The notes: generated from the sequence alone by a model not told the origin. A stretch of 64,000 nucleotides of DNA from Hyphomicrobiales bacterium (GCA_003135415.1 PLBP01000003.1:100239-164238); one strand, 5' to 3'; positions 12,703-21,567 are shown, counted from the first letter of the stretch. Numbers and translations: made by a program.

Positions 12703-13600
12703 CGCGGCGAAATTCGCTACCGATCGGGCCCCGCTCTGTTCGGGGCCCGATCCACATCCGGGACCGCCGACGCGGTTCAAAGTGCCGGCCGGCGCCGTCG
12801 ATTGTCACGCCCATATCATTGGGTTGCCGCCGCGCTATCCCTTCGTCGACACGCGGAGCTACACCGCCCCCGAGGCTTCGCCGCAGGCGTATCTTGCGAT
12901 GCTCAAAGCAACCGGCATGACGCACGGCGTCCTGGTGCAGCCGAGCGTGCACGGCACGAACAACAGCCTGATTGCCGAAACGTTGCGTAGGGCGAAAGGC
13001 AAGCTTCGCGGCATCGCGGTAGTGGCGCCGGAGGTTTCCGAGCGCGAGCTCGAGGCATTGAACGAAGCCGGCTATCGCGGCTGCCGCCTGAATGTGCTGT
13101 TCGGCGGTGGTATCGGCTTCGATGCCATCGACACACTCGCGAAAAAAGCGGCGCCGTTCGGCTGGCACCTGCAATTCCTCATGGACGTGCGCGAGATCGC
13201 ACCGATCGCGAAGAAGCTCGAAAAACTCCCCGTGCCCTGGGTCGTCGATCACATGGGATACATTCCGGCGCATGAAGGTGTCAGCAATGCGGGCTTTCGC
13301 ACGCTCGTCTCGCTGCTCCGCGACACCGACGGTTGGGTGAAAATATCCGGCGCTTTTCGCCTATCGAGCGAAGGGCCGCCCTATCGCGACACGATTCCCT
13401 TCGCGCACGCGCTTCTCGAAGCGCGGCCCGATCGTCTTGTTTGGGGCAGCGACTGGCCGCATGTGGCGATCAAGCCGCCGATGCCCAAGATCGGCGCGCT
13501 CCTCGACCTCCTCGCCGACTGGGTGCCAGACGAAGCACAACGCCAGCGCGTACTGGTCGACAACGCGCACAAGCTTTACGGTTTCAGCAACAAACACTAA
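12695..13600 (+). CDS. Amidohydrolase (COG3618, sugar-lactone/PDC hydrolase type)
   Basis: This 301-aa TIM-barrel amidohydrolase has the metal motif DCHAHI near residue 36, a His in WVVDHMGY and the C-terminal catalytic Asp in LVWGSDWPH. Relatives hydrolyse 2-pyrone-4,6-dicarboxylate or act on sugar lactones such as galactarolactone; the substrate here is unknown. The start is GTG at 12695, overlapping the MFS stop. No later start codon keeps the conserved GPDPHPGPP segment. A perfect 12-bp hairpin lies within codons 10-20. The context is an organic-acid uptake/catabolic operon with the next two genes. Confidence 0.85.
   Translation: MSDAAKFATDRAPLCSGPDPHPGPPTRFKVPAGAVDCHAHIIGLPPRYPFVDTRSYTAPEASPQAYLAMLKATGMTHGVLVQPSVHGTNNSLIAETLRRAKGKLRGIAVVAPEVSERELEALNEAGYRGCRLNVLFGGGIGFDAIDTLAKKAAPFGWHLQFLMDVREIAPIAKKLEKLPVPWVVDHMGYIPAHEGVSNAGFRTLVSLLRDTDGWVKISGAFRLSSEGPPYRDTIPFAHALLEARPDRLVWGSDWPHVAIKPPMPKIGALLDLLADWVPDEAQRQRVLVDNAHKLYGFSNKH
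12722..12752. repeat. Perfect 12-bp hairpin inside the amidohydrolase 5' coding region
   Basis: GATCGGGCCCCG and CGGGGCCCGATC flank a 7-nt loop, 20 bp after the second MFS stop. It looks like a terminator stem without a T tract. It could fold in mRNA over the start of the downstream gene and reduce its expression. Confidence 0.8.
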
Positions 13601-13621
13601 TCGCAAGAATAGGAACTCTCC

Positions 13622-14605
13622 ATGCAATATGTCCGCTTCGGCTCGACCGGCCTTAAGGTTTCGCGCCTTTGCCTTGGCTGCATGACTTACGGCTCGAAGA
13701 AATGGCGCGAGTGGGTGCTTGAGGAAGCCGAGAGCAAGCCCTTTTTCAAAGCGGCGTTCGAAGCCGGCATCAACTTCTTCGATACGGCGGACGTCTATTC
13801 GCAAGGTGTCAGCGAGGAGATCACCGGCCGCGCGATCAAGGAATTCGCGCGCCGCGAAGAGGTGGTGCTCGCGACCAAGGTCTTCAATCCGATGGGGAAG
13901 GGCCCGAACCAGAAAGGGCTTTCGCGCAAGCATATCATGGAGGCCGTCGACGCCTCGCTGAAGCGGCTCGGCACCGATTACATCGATCTCTACATCATCC
14001 ACCGCCTCGATCACGAGACGTCGATGGAAGAAATGATCGAGGCGCTTTCCGACGTGGTGAAGGCGGGCAAGGCGCTTTATATCGGGGCTTCTTCAATGCG
14101 CGCGTGGCAATTCGCCAAGCTCGTGACGATGCAGCGCGAGCGCGGCCTCGCCTCCTTCGTCTCGATGCAGAACTATTACAACCTCGTCTATCGCGAGGAG
14201 GAGCGCGAGATGCTGCCCTTCTGCCGCTCGGAAGGCATTGCCGTCACGCCGTGGTCGCCGATCGCGCGCGGTTTTCTCGCGGGCTCCGCGCCCTCGCAGG
14301 GCGAGCGCACCGTGCGCGCGAAAACCGATGCCTTCATGCAAACATTGGGCATCGGCGCCACCGATACCGATCATGAGATCGCCGAACGCGTGCGCGTGGT
14401 GGCGGAGCGCCTCGGCGTCTCCCGCGCCGCGGTCGCGGTGGCATGGACGCTTGCGAATCCCACTGTTACTTCGCCGATCATCGGCACTTCCAAGCCGCAT
14501 CACCTGCCGGATGCGCTGAAGGCGCTGGAGATCACGCTCGACGCCGAAACGAAGAAATATCTCGAGGAGCCCTACCGCACGCGTCCCTACGCCGCCCACG
14601 CCTGA
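13622..14605 (+). CDS. Aldo/keto reductase
   Basis: This 327-aa NADPH-dependent oxidoreductase has the aldo/keto reductase tetrad. Asp and Tyr are in FFDTADVYSQG, Lys in VVLATKVF and His in YIDLYIIHRLD. The C-terminal SPIIGTSKPHHL is the coenzyme phosphate-binding loop typical of this family. It begins 21 bp after the amidohydrolase and is likely in the same operon. The substrate cannot be told. Confidence 0.92.
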   Translation: MQYVRFGSTGLKVSRLCLGCMTYGSKKWREWVLEEAESKPFFKAAFEAGINFFDTADVYSQGVSEEITGRAIKEFARREEVVLATKVFNPMGKGPNQKGLSRKHIMEAVDASLKRLGTDYIDLYIIHRLDHETSMEEMIEALSDVVKAGKALYIGASSMRAWQFAKLVTMQRERGLASFVSMQNYYNLVYREEEREMLPFCRSEGIAVTPWSPIARGFLAGSAPSQGERTVRAKTDAFMQTLGIGATDTDHEIAERVRVVAERLGVSRAAVAVAWTLANPTVTSPIIGTSKPHHLPDALKALEITLDAETKKYLEEPYRTRPYAAHA

Positions 14606-14621
14606 GCGACGGCGCGGGAAA

Positions 14622-15386
14622 ATGCCGAGCGATCCGATCTTCTATCTCGTCGGCTTGCCCACGGTATTCCTGATCGCCTTGAGCAAGGGGGCCTTCGGCG
14701 GCGGGCTCGCGATCCTGGGAATTCCGCTTCTTTCCCTCGTGATGTCGCCGCTCGACGCCGCGATCGTCGTGGCGCCGCTCGTGTCGTTCATGGATTTGTT
14801 CGCGCTCCGCTCGTTCGGGCCGCGCACCTGGTCGAAGCGCGATCTCTTTTGGCTGATGCCTTGCCTCGTGGTCGGCATCGGCATCGGCTATTTCTTTTTC
14901 ACGCGCTTCGATCCGCACCTCGTCACGGCCAGCATCGCGGCGGTGACGCTGCTCTTTACCGCGCACTGGTTTCTGCTTGGCCGCCGGATGAAGCCCTCGC
15001 ACATGCCCGTCTCGCCGCCGCTCGCAATCCTCGGCGGCACCGTCTCGGGTTTCACCACCTTCGTCGCCCATTCGGGCGGGCCGCCGGTCAACATGTATTT
15101 GCTCCGCCGCGGGCTCGACAAGACGATCTATGCCGAAACCAATCTCGCGATCTTTACGCTCGGTAATCTCGTGAAGCTCGTGCCTTACGGTGTGCTCGCC
15201 TATGCGAAACCGTCGACACTGATCGCGGCGGCATCGCTCGCGCCCATCGTTCCCATCGGCGTCTGGGCCGGCGTTTATCTTCATCGCCGGCTCGAGCAGA
15301 ACCAGCTTTATTTCTGGTGCTATTTGTTGCTCGCCGCCGCCGCGGCGAAGCTCCTGTTCGATGCGCTGCGTGCGCTCCTCGCGTAA
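14622..15386 (+). CDS. TSUP-family (TauE/SafE) membrane exporter/permease
   Basis: This 254-aa polytopic membrane protein has the two-fold repeat of the TSUP family. The first half carries LSKGAFGGGLAILGIPLLS, and the second GGTVSGFTTFVAHSGGPPVNMYLL. Members move sulfite, sulfoacetate or other small organic anions across the inner membrane. It follows the reductase by 16 bp. After the stop there is a small AAATGCC-TG-GGCATTT hairpin (15385-15400) without a T tract. Confidence 0.9.
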   Translation: MPSDPIFYLVGLPTVFLIALSKGAFGGGLAILGIPLLSLVMSPLDAAIVVAPLVSFMDLFALRSFGPRTWSKRDLFWLMPCLVVGIGIGYFFFTRFDPHLVTASIAAVTLLFTAHWFLLGRRMKPSHMPVSPPLAILGGTVSGFTTFVAHSGGPPVNMYLLRRGLDKTIYAETNLAIFTLGNLVKLVPYGVLAYAKPSTLIAAASLAPIVPIGVWAGVYLHRRLEQNQLYFWCYLLLAAAAAKLLFDALRALLA

Positions 15387-15532
15387 ATGCCTGGGCATTT
15401 GGCTTGAGCTGGAGAAAAATTGTGCACCGCCGCGCGGAATAATTCGCGGCGTTCGCTCCTGATACGCAAAATACCACTGGCCTTGGTTTTGCTTAGTGTA
15501 GGCTCTGCCGCACAATCAAGCAGGAGGCGACG

Positions 15533-16789
15533 ATGGCAATAGCCGCAGCGCGTACGGTCGGGGGGACCGCGACGAGCACAAGATGGATTCAACTCGTACT
15601 GGGTTTGATCGCCATGATGGCGATCTCGAGCCCGCAATACGTCTGGACGCTTTTCACCAAGCCCTTCATGGGCGCGCTTTCGACGACGCTGCCGGCAATC
15701 CAGGTCACGGTCACGATCCTGATCGTGTTGCAGACTTGGCTGTCGCCGCTGCAGGGTTATCTGATCGACAAATATGGTCCGCGGGTCTTGGTTGCCATCG
15801 GGGGCGCCTTATCGGGGCTGGGCTGGATCGCGGCTTCCTACGCCACAAGCCTCACCATGCTCTATCTGACCTATGGGCTGTTGTGCGGCATCGGTACCGG
15901 CATCGTTTACATCGGCATCATCGGGTTGATGGTTCGCTGGTTTCCGGATCGCCGCGGGCTCGCCACCGGTGTCGTGGCGGCGGGCTACGGCTTCGGCGCG
16001 ATTCTTACCACCTTTCCGATTAACGGCATGCTGGCAACCGCCGGCTACCAGCAAACGCTTCTCATTTTCGGAACGATCTTCGCGATTGTCGGCGTGCTCG
16101 CGGCACTCGGCATGCGGCTGCCGGCAAGCGGCGACCGCTTGCCGGCTCCCGCGGTGAGCGCAAGCTCCAAGAGCTACGAGCCAAAAGCCATGCTGAAGAC
16201 GTCGGTCTTCTGGCTCATGTTCGTCATGATGACCATGATGTCCACCGGCGGCCTGATGGTGATCCTGAACTTCGCCAATTTCGCCCGCGATTTCGGCGTC
16301 GCCGATATCATGGTGCTCGGGCTGCAGGCGTTGCCGCTCGCGCTCACGGTCGACCGCATCACCAATGGACTGACGCGGCCGTTCTTCGGCTGGGTGTCCG
16401 ATAAAATCGGCCGCGAAAATACCATGGGGATCGCCTTCTTCCTGGAAGCGGGGGCGGTCCTGTTGCTGGTGTACTTCCGCAACGACGCGCTTATTTTCGT
16501 CATCTTGTCGGCGGTGGTCTTCTTCGGCTGGGGCGAAATCTTCTCGCTCTTTCCCTCGACGCTCACCGACACCTTCGGCACCAAGAACGCCACGGCGAAT
16601 TACGGCTTTCTCTACATGGCCCAAGGCGTGGGCTCCGTACTTGGCGGGCCTTTCGCGGCCCTTCTGCATGACCTCGAGGGAAGCTGGCTGCCCGTCTTCG
16701 GCGTGATCATCACCATGGACGTGCTGACGGCGCTTCTAGCCTTGTTCGTGTTGAAACCGACGCGGGCGAGGTTTTTAGGCGTAAAATAG
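15533..16789 (+). CDS. OFA-family MFS carrier (oxalate/formate antiporter-like)
   Basis: This 418-aa twelve-segment protein has the OFA-type opening SPQYVWTLFTKPF and motif A-like YLIDKYGPRVLVAIGG, with GIGTGIVYIGIIGLMVRWFPDRRGLATG in TM4-5. That resembles the OxlT oxalate:formate exchangers. No oxalyl-CoA decarboxylase or formyl-CoA transferase is in the window, so oxalate as substrate is only a family-based guess. GGAGG precedes the ATG by 6 bp. The gene stands 147 bp from its neighbour and ends at a strong terminator. Confidence 0.85.
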   Translation: MAIAAARTVGGTATSTRWIQLVLGLIAMMAISSPQYVWTLFTKPFMGALSTTLPAIQVTVTILIVLQTWLSPLQGYLIDKYGPRVLVAIGGALSGLGWIAASYATSLTMLYLTYGLLCGIGTGIVYIGIIGLMVRWFPDRRGLATGVVAAGYGFGAILTTFPINGMLATAGYQQTLLIFGTIFAIVGVLAALGMRLPASGDRLPAPAVSASSKSYEPKAMLKTSVFWLMFVMMTMMSTGGLMVILNFANFARDFGVADIMVLGLQALPLALTVDRITNGLTRPFFGWVSDKIGRENTMGIAFFLEAGAVLLLVYFRNDALIFVILSAVVFFGWGEIFSLFPSTLTDTFGTKNATANYGFLYMAQGVGSVLGGPFAALLHDLEGSWLPVFGVIITMDVLTALLALFVLKPTRARFLGVK

Positions 16790-16808
16790 CCGCACCCGGA
16801 CAAGCTTG

Positions 16809-16850
16809 AACGGCGATCACGGTTCTGCCGTGATCGCCGTTTGCTTTAGC
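16809..16850 (+). terminator. Rho-independent terminator after the OFA carrier gene
   Basis: A perfect 14-bp stem, AACGGCGATCACGG/CCGTGATCGCCGTT, has a 5-nt loop and is followed by TGCTTTAG. It lies 20 bp after the stop codon. Confidence 0.75.
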
Positions 16851-16912
16851 GGGCCGACCTTGGCCATCTGGGCTAGGTTCGCTCGAATTCCACCAAACCG
16901 CCGGAGCCTCCC

Positions 16913-18643
16913 TTGCGCTCGATCCTCGCCTTTCTCGCCGATGTTCGCCGTCTTGCCGTTCCCTATTTCAACGGGGAGGATCGCTGGCCCGGCCGCGTCC
17001 TGCTCGCGGCGGTCGTTTTTCTCGAACTCGCAACGGTCTTCCTCAACGTGCAGTTCAACGAATGGAACGCGCGCTTTTACAATGCGGTGCAGGAGAAGAA
17101 TTGGGATATTTTCAAGAGCGAACTGCTTTATTTCTGCGGGCTCGCCGTCTTGTTCATCATTGTCGCGGTGTATCAGCTTTATCTGCAGCAATGGCTGCGC
17201 ATCCGCTGGCGGACGTGGTTGACGGAGAAATATCTCGCGCGCTGGCTCGACCGTGGCACGCACTACCGCATGCGCACGGTCGGCGATCCCGCCGACAATC
17301 CCGACCAGCGCATCGCCGAGGATCTGGAGCTTTTCACCGTCCGTAGCATCGAGCTTTCGATCGGACTGCTCAACGCCGTTGTGACACTCGCTTCATTCAT
17401 CCTTATTCTATGGCAGCTCTCGGACGCCGCCGGCGTGCCGCTGTTCGGCTTCGACGTGAAAATCCCCGGCTATCTTGTCTGGGTATCGCTCGTTTACGCC
17501 GTGATCGGCACGCTAATCACGCATTTGATCGGCAACGTGCTGGCTTCGCTCAATTTCAACCAGCAGCGCTTCGAGGCCGATTTCCGCTATCACCTCGTCC
17601 GCGTTCGCGAGAATGGCGAGCAGATCGCGCTGCTCGAAGGCGAGGAGGTGGAGAAGACCGGGCTCGGCACACGCTTCGGCAAGCTCGTAGGCAATTTTCG
17701 CTTGATCATGTCGGCGCAAAAGCGGATCACCTGGTTCACCTCGGGCTACAGCCAGGCTTCGATTATTTTCCCCTATGTGGTCGTGAGCCCCGCCTATTTC
17801 GCCGGCACCATTCCGCTCGGCATTCTGTTTCAGACCGCCTCGGCATTCAATCAGGTGCAAGGCGCCTTCAGCTTCTTTGTGCGTGCCTATTCGACGCTCG
17901 CCGAATACCGCTCTGTCATCCTGCGGCTGACCGGATTCGAACAAGCGATCGCGTCCGCCAACGAGCTGCAGGCGGAATCGGCCCTGCAGCACAACGTGCG
18001 CACCGATCAATCGCTCTCGCTCGACGCCGTTCTTCTCTGGCTTCCCAACAAGAAACCCGTCGTCGCCGCCGATAAAATTTCCATCTTGGCTGGCGATTCG
18101 GTCCTTCTCATGGGTCCGACTGGCTCCGGTAAATCGACCTTGTTCCGGGCGATCGCCGGCATCTGGCCGTTCGGCACCGGCGCGATCGGCGTTCCGCACG
18201 CCGCCAAGCTCTTCGTGCTGCCGCAGCGGCCTTATCTGCCGTTCGGCCGGCTCGACGAAGCGCTCGCCTATCCGCACGCGGTGGATCGCTTCAGCGCGGA
18301 AGAGTTGCGCGCGGCGCTCGACGCGGTGGGGCTGACGCAACTCGAGCCTCGCCTCGCGGATCAGGCGAGCTGGCCGCACGTGCTCTCGCAGGGCGAGCAG
18401 CAGCGGCTGTCGTTGGCCCGTGCGCTTCTCACCAAACCCGATCTCTTGCTGCTAGACGAGGCGACGTCGGCGATCGACGAAGAGGGCGAGGCAACGCTGT
18501 ATCGCTTGCTCGCCGAGCGCTTGCCGAACACGACCCTGATCTCGATCGGGCACCGCTCGACGCTGCAAGCGTTTCATAAGAAGAAGATCGAACTAGTGGC
18601 CGAGGCCGACGGCGTCCGGCATCTGCAGGCGGCACCGGCGTGA
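16913..18643 (+). CDS. ABC exporter, BacA/SbmA-related with fused ATPase
   Basis: This 576-aa protein has an N-terminal membrane domain of the SbmA/BacA-like type (FNEWNARFYNAVQEKNW, NPDQRIAEDLELFT) followed by an ABC ATPase. The ATPase shows Walker A GPTGSGKST, signature LSQGEQQRLSLARAL and Walker B LLLLDEATSAID. Fusions of this kind (YddA, BclA) import or export peptides and vitamins; in rhizobia BclA protects against host antimicrobial peptides. The start is TTG (16913) with GGAG 7 bp upstream, because no ATG exists near the expected N-terminus. The gene is monocistronic and convergent with the damaged HPP gene. Confidence 0.85.
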   Translation: MRSILAFLADVRRLAVPYFNGEDRWPGRVLLAAVVFLELATVFLNVQFNEWNARFYNAVQEKNWDIFKSELLYFCGLAVLFIIVAVYQLYLQQWLRIRWRTWLTEKYLARWLDRGTHYRMRTVGDPADNPDQRIAEDLELFTVRSIELSIGLLNAVVTLASFILILWQLSDAAGVPLFGFDVKIPGYLVWVSLVYAVIGTLITHLIGNVLASLNFNQQRFEADFRYHLVRVRENGEQIALLEGEEVEKTGLGTRFGKLVGNFRLIMSAQKRITWFTSGYSQASIIFPYVVVSPAYFAGTIPLGILFQTASAFNQVQGAFSFFVRAYSTLAEYRSVILRLTGFEQAIASANELQAESALQHNVRTDQSLSLDAVLLWLPNKKPVVAADKISILAGDSVLLMGPTGSGKSTLFRAIAGIWPFGTGAIGVPHAAKLFVLPQRPYLPFGRLDEALAYPHAVDRFSAEELRAALDAVGLTQLEPRLADQASWPHVLSQGEQQRLSLARALLTKPDLLLLDEATSAIDEEGEATLYRLLAERLPNTTLISIGHRSTLQAFHKKKIELVAEADGVRHLQAAPA

Positions 18644-19101
18644 CGCCTCAGCCGCGCGGGCCACGCACCGCGCCGCGCGGCGTTGTGCCAAAGCAACGCG
18701 AAGCCGAGCAGCAACAGGCTGCCGGGCAGAACCGTGGTGAAGAGAAAAGATCACGGCAGTGATTCGTTCACGATAATCAGCGGATCGATCCCCGCCGGCG
18801 GGTGAAAGGCGCGCACGAAATACATCGCGACCATCGCGAGCCCCACCGCGGTCGCCTCCGCCCGGGGCGAGGGGCCAAAGGCGTAGGAAACGGCAAGCCC
18901 CACGAGCGTCGAGATCAAGTGTCCGCCGACAAGCGCGCGCAGCTGCGCGGGCTCCGCCTCCGGCGTGCCGAGCACGAGCACGATTGAGGTCGCGAACGGC
19001 ACCAGCATTAGCGGCACGTGTCCGTAGCCGGCGAGGAAGTGCATCGCGAGAATGGCGATGGCGCCGCCCAAGGCACGCCAAAGAATTATTTGCCAGGACA
19101 T
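18574..19101 (-). pseudogene. HPP-family membrane protein, interrupted by an in-frame TGA
   Basis: The ATG at 19101 has GGAGAG upstream and opens a typical HPP membrane protein (MSWQIILWRALGG, VGGHLISTLVG, FHPPAGIDPL). Translation halts at TGA 18751-18753 after NESLP. The same frame then continues SFLFTTVLPGSLLLLGFALL, the expected last membrane helix, down to 18574, giving about 175 codons in total. HPP proteins usually have Trp at the stop position (LPWSFL), so TGG to TGA is the simplest change. As it stands a 116-residue product lacks the last helix. HPP proteins are implicated in nitrite transport. The extended frame overlaps the end of the ABC exporter gene by 70 bp. Confidence 0.75.
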
Positions 19102-19129
19102 CCGGACTTTCTCTCCAACTTTGCTCAAA

Positions 19130-19945
19130 CTATGCAAGGCTCGCGCCAGCGCGGGCGAGCGCGGCCGGAAAATCATTACCGGCGAGGAATTTATATTCCG
19201 CCTCGCGCCGGCCGGTGAGCGGATCGCGCGTGACGAGTTCGGCATCGACAAAGCCGGGATGGCACATGACGACGCCGCGCTCGGGCAGGGCGTCGAGAAA
19301 GCGCGCGAACAGCGCGCCGAAACTCTCCGCGGTCGAAAAATCATAGGCGCCGGAAAAAGCGGGATTGAAGACAAGGCCGATACGCCGTGCTTGTCTTCGA
19401 AAGCCGCGGCTCAGAAATTCGAGAAGGCGCGCCTTTCCTCCGCGCGCGCTCGCGCCGGCAGCAGCGCCGCATTGGCGCACCCAGGCTTTCGGCGCCGCTT
19501 CGAGAACGGCTTCGAGGAACGGCACGCGCACGCCCGGCATCAGTTGCACGTGCTGGTGGCCGTCGACGAAATCGGGGGCGCGGCCGAAGGCTTTACGGAA
19601 GGCCGCAATCTGCGCTGCGACCTCGGCCTTGACCGCTTGGCGATCGATCCGAAGAAAGCCGAGCGGCGGCAGGAGTTTCGCAAGCGGTGGAAATTTGCCG
19701 TCCGTAGTTTTGAACGGCAACGCGGCAAGCGGCGCGAACGAGCCCGTCAATGTTGCGTGTAGGCCGATCGCCAGCGGAATCGGGCTCGGCATGGAGGCGA
19801 GCGAGGCGCACTCCTGTTCGAAGCCGGGAATGACGGTCATTACCGAGACCGCGTTCAGCCGGCCGTGCGATACAAGCTCGCGGATTGCGCGCGAAACTCC
19901 GGGAGAAAGGGCGTAGTCGTCGGCGCAAACAACGATGCGCCTCAT
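19130..19945 (-). CDS. ChbG/YdjC-family carbohydrate deacetylase
   Basis: This 271-aa protein begins MRRIVVCADDYALSPGVSRAI. The DD pair and the later HQHVQL and MCHPG are the metal-binding motifs of YdjC/ChbG deacetylases. Members remove acetyl groups from chitobiose or, as NaxD in Francisella, from undecaprenyl-phosphate N-acetylgalactosamine. Its ATG overlaps the TGA of the upstream GtrB-like glycosyltransferase (ATGA), so the two are translationally coupled. That favours an undecaprenyl-phosphate-sugar substrate here. HpnK of hopanoid loci is an alternative family member, but no hopanoid genes are nearby. Confidence 0.85.
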   Translation of the reverse strand: MRRIVVCADDYALSPGVSRAIRELVSHGRLNAVSVMTVIPGFEQECASLASMPSPIPLAIGLHATLTGSFAPLAALPFKTTDGKFPPLAKLLPPLGFLRIDRQAVKAEVAAQIAAFRKAFGRAPDFVDGHQHVQLMPGVRVPFLEAVLEAAPKAWVRQCGAAAGASARGGKARLLEFLSRGFRRQARRIGLVFNPAFSGAYDFSTAESFGALFARFLDALPERGVVMCHPGFVDAELVTRDPLTGRREAEYKFLAGNDFPAALARAGASLA

Positions 19946-20982
19946 TCGGCGGCCTCGCGCGGACCTCGTTTCCCCGCCGATTGGCGCTCGCGGATCTCGT
20001 GCTCGGCGACGAAATAGGCCGGCCGTCCCTTCAGCTCCGAGAGAATCTTGGCGATGTATTCGCCCATGATCCCGATCATCAGGAGTTGCATGCCGCCGAT
20101 CACCATGATGCCGACGATGATCGAGGGATAACCGGCGACGGACTTGCCGTAGAAAAGAGTTTCGAAAATGATCCAGCCGCCGAAGAAAAGCGCGGTCAGC
20201 GAGAGCAAAACCCCGAACAGGCTCGCGAGCCTGAGCGGTGCCGTCGAGAAGGCGGTGATGCCCTCGATCGAAAGGCCGATGAGCGCGCGCAGATTCCAGC
20301 GCGAGCGGCCATGCGTGCGCCTGGCCGGCTCGTAGGGCACGCGCACTTGCCGGAATCCGATCCAGCTCGACAATCCCTTGAAGAAGCGGTTGCGCTCGGG
20401 AAGCTGTTTTAGCGCCGCGGCCGCGCGCGGCGACAGGAGCCGGAAGTCGCCGGCATCCTCCGGGATCGGATACTTCACGCCCCAATTGAGCAGGCGATAG
20501 AACAGGCGCACGGCGAGGCGGTGCGAGGCCGATTCGCCCGCGCGCGTCGCCTTCGCGGTGTAGGCGACGTCATAGCCGTCGTCGCGCCAGAGCGCGACAA
20601 GCTTGTCGGCAAGCTCCGGCGGATGCTGGCCGTCGCCGTCCATGAACAGGACCGCGCCGTGGCGCGCGTGATCGAGCCCGGCGAGAAGGGCGGCTTCTTT
20701 GCCGAAATTGCGCGAGAAGGAAATCAGCTGGAGATCGAAATTCTCCGCCGGCAGCTTGCGCGCGACCTCGACCGTATTGTCGCGGCTGCCGTCGTCGACA
20801 TAGACGACCTCGACCGCGATCGGCCGCTTCTTGTTCAAGCGCTGCGCGAGCGCCGTCAGCCGCTGATGCAAATCGGGCAGGTTCGATGCTTCGTTGTAGA
20901 TCGGCACCACGATGGAAAGCCCGCCGGCGTCCGGCTTCGACGGCGCCGGCATGCCTGACCTTGATCTCGATCCAGCGTCCAT
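19942..20982 (-). CDS. GtrB/ArnC-like polyprenyl-phosphate glycosyltransferase (GT2)
   Basis: This 346-aa protein has a GT2 domain (SIVVPIYNEASNLP, VDDGSRDNT, MDGDGQHPP with the DxD-type metal site). Two C-terminal membrane helices follow (about residues 250-310), with the loop GRPAYFVAEHEI. This architecture transfers a sugar to undecaprenyl phosphate at the inner membrane. It is coupled to the YdjC deacetylase downstream and divergent from gtrA. The trio is probably one glycan-modification cassette. Confidence 0.9.
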   Translation of the reverse strand: MDAGSRSRSGMPAPSKPDAGGLSIVVPIYNEASNLPDLHQRLTALAQRLNKKRPIAVEVVYVDDGSRDNTVEVARKLPAENFDLQLISFSRNFGKEAALLAGLDHARHGAVLFMDGDGQHPPELADKLVALWRDDGYDVAYTAKATRAGESASHRLAVRLFYRLLNWGVKYPIPEDAGDFRLLSPRAAAALKQLPERNRFFKGLSSWIGFRQVRVPYEPARRTHGRSRWNLRALIGLSIEGITAFSTAPLRLASLFGVLLSLTALFFGGWIIFETLFYGKSVAGYPSIIVGIMVIGGMQLLMIGIMGEYIAKILSELKGRPAYFVAEHEIRERQSAGKRGPREAAE

Positions 20983-21097
20983 GTCCGCTATCCTCTCTCG
21001 GCCCCTACCTAGCCCAGCGCGCGCCGCGCGTACATCCGCGCTGTATTCCAGCCTATTTCTCTCGTGCTATGGACGAGAAAATCCAGGGAGATTCGCC

Positions 21098-21514
21098 TTG
21101 CGCAATTTGGCCGGCCAGATGTTTCGCTTCGGTCTGGTGGGCTTGGTTAATGCCGGCGTCGATGTGGCCGTGTTCTTCACGACGGTCGCGATCCTTGCCC
21201 ATGTGGCATCCGTGACCATCCATCCGGACTGGGTCTTGATCCTGTCGAATACATGCGCCTGGATCGTGGCGGTCACTGGTTCCTATGTGCTGAACACCCG
21301 TTTCACCTTCGCGCACCATGCCGGCGGCAAGATGAGTCTCGGCGGCTATCTACTGTTCGCGTTGAGCCAGTTCGGCGGCTTCCTCGCCCACACCGCGATG
21401 CTGGTCGCGGCGGCCAAGTATTTTCCACTGCCGGTCGCGAAGCTCTTCGGCATCGGCGTCGGCTTCGTGGTGAATTTTACGCTCGCCCGCATGATCGTAT
21501 TCCGCAACGCCTAG
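21098..21514 (+). CDS. GtrA-family membrane protein (lipid-linked sugar flippase)
   Basis: This 138-aa protein has four predicted helices and GtrA features: RFGLVGLVNAGVDVAVF at the start, SYVLNTRFTF in the middle, and VVNFTLARMIVFR at the end. The start is taken as TTG 21098 with AGGGAG 7 bp upstream; an internal ATG 24 bp later is possible. GtrA proteins are thought to flip undecaprenyl-phosphate sugars made by GtrB partners such as the divergent neighbour. The TAG stop overlaps a palindromic repeat. Confidence 0.85.
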   Translation: MRNLAGQMFRFGLVGLVNAGVDVAVFFTTVAILAHVASVTIHPDWVLILSNTCAWIVAVTGSYVLNTRFTFAHHAGGKMSLGGYLLFALSQFGGFLAHTAMLVAAAKYFPLPVAKLFGIGVGFVVNFTLARMIVFRNA

Positions 21515-21562
21515 AGCATGATCCCGAAAAGTGGAAACTGGTTTTCGGAATAGATCATGCTC
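21514..21562 (+). repeat. 49-bp palindromic repeat, copy 3
   Basis: It has the same 10-bp outer arms as the other copies, with a few internal substitutions (GTGGAAACTGG loop). It starts on the G of the gtrA TAG stop and ends 5 bp before the hisG stop codon of the convergent operon. Confidence 0.95.
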
Positions 21563-21567
21563 CAGCT

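Noticed and set aside
15533-16789. Oxalate degradation locus
   Set aside because: Only the OxlT-like carrier is present; no oxalyl-CoA decarboxylase or formyl-CoA transferase is nearby.
18751-18753. UGA read as tryptophan in this organism
   Set aside because: Many genes here end in TGA at their normal family length (for example aldo/keto reductase, hisZ, chemoreceptor), so the code is standard. A point mutation or error in one gene is simpler.
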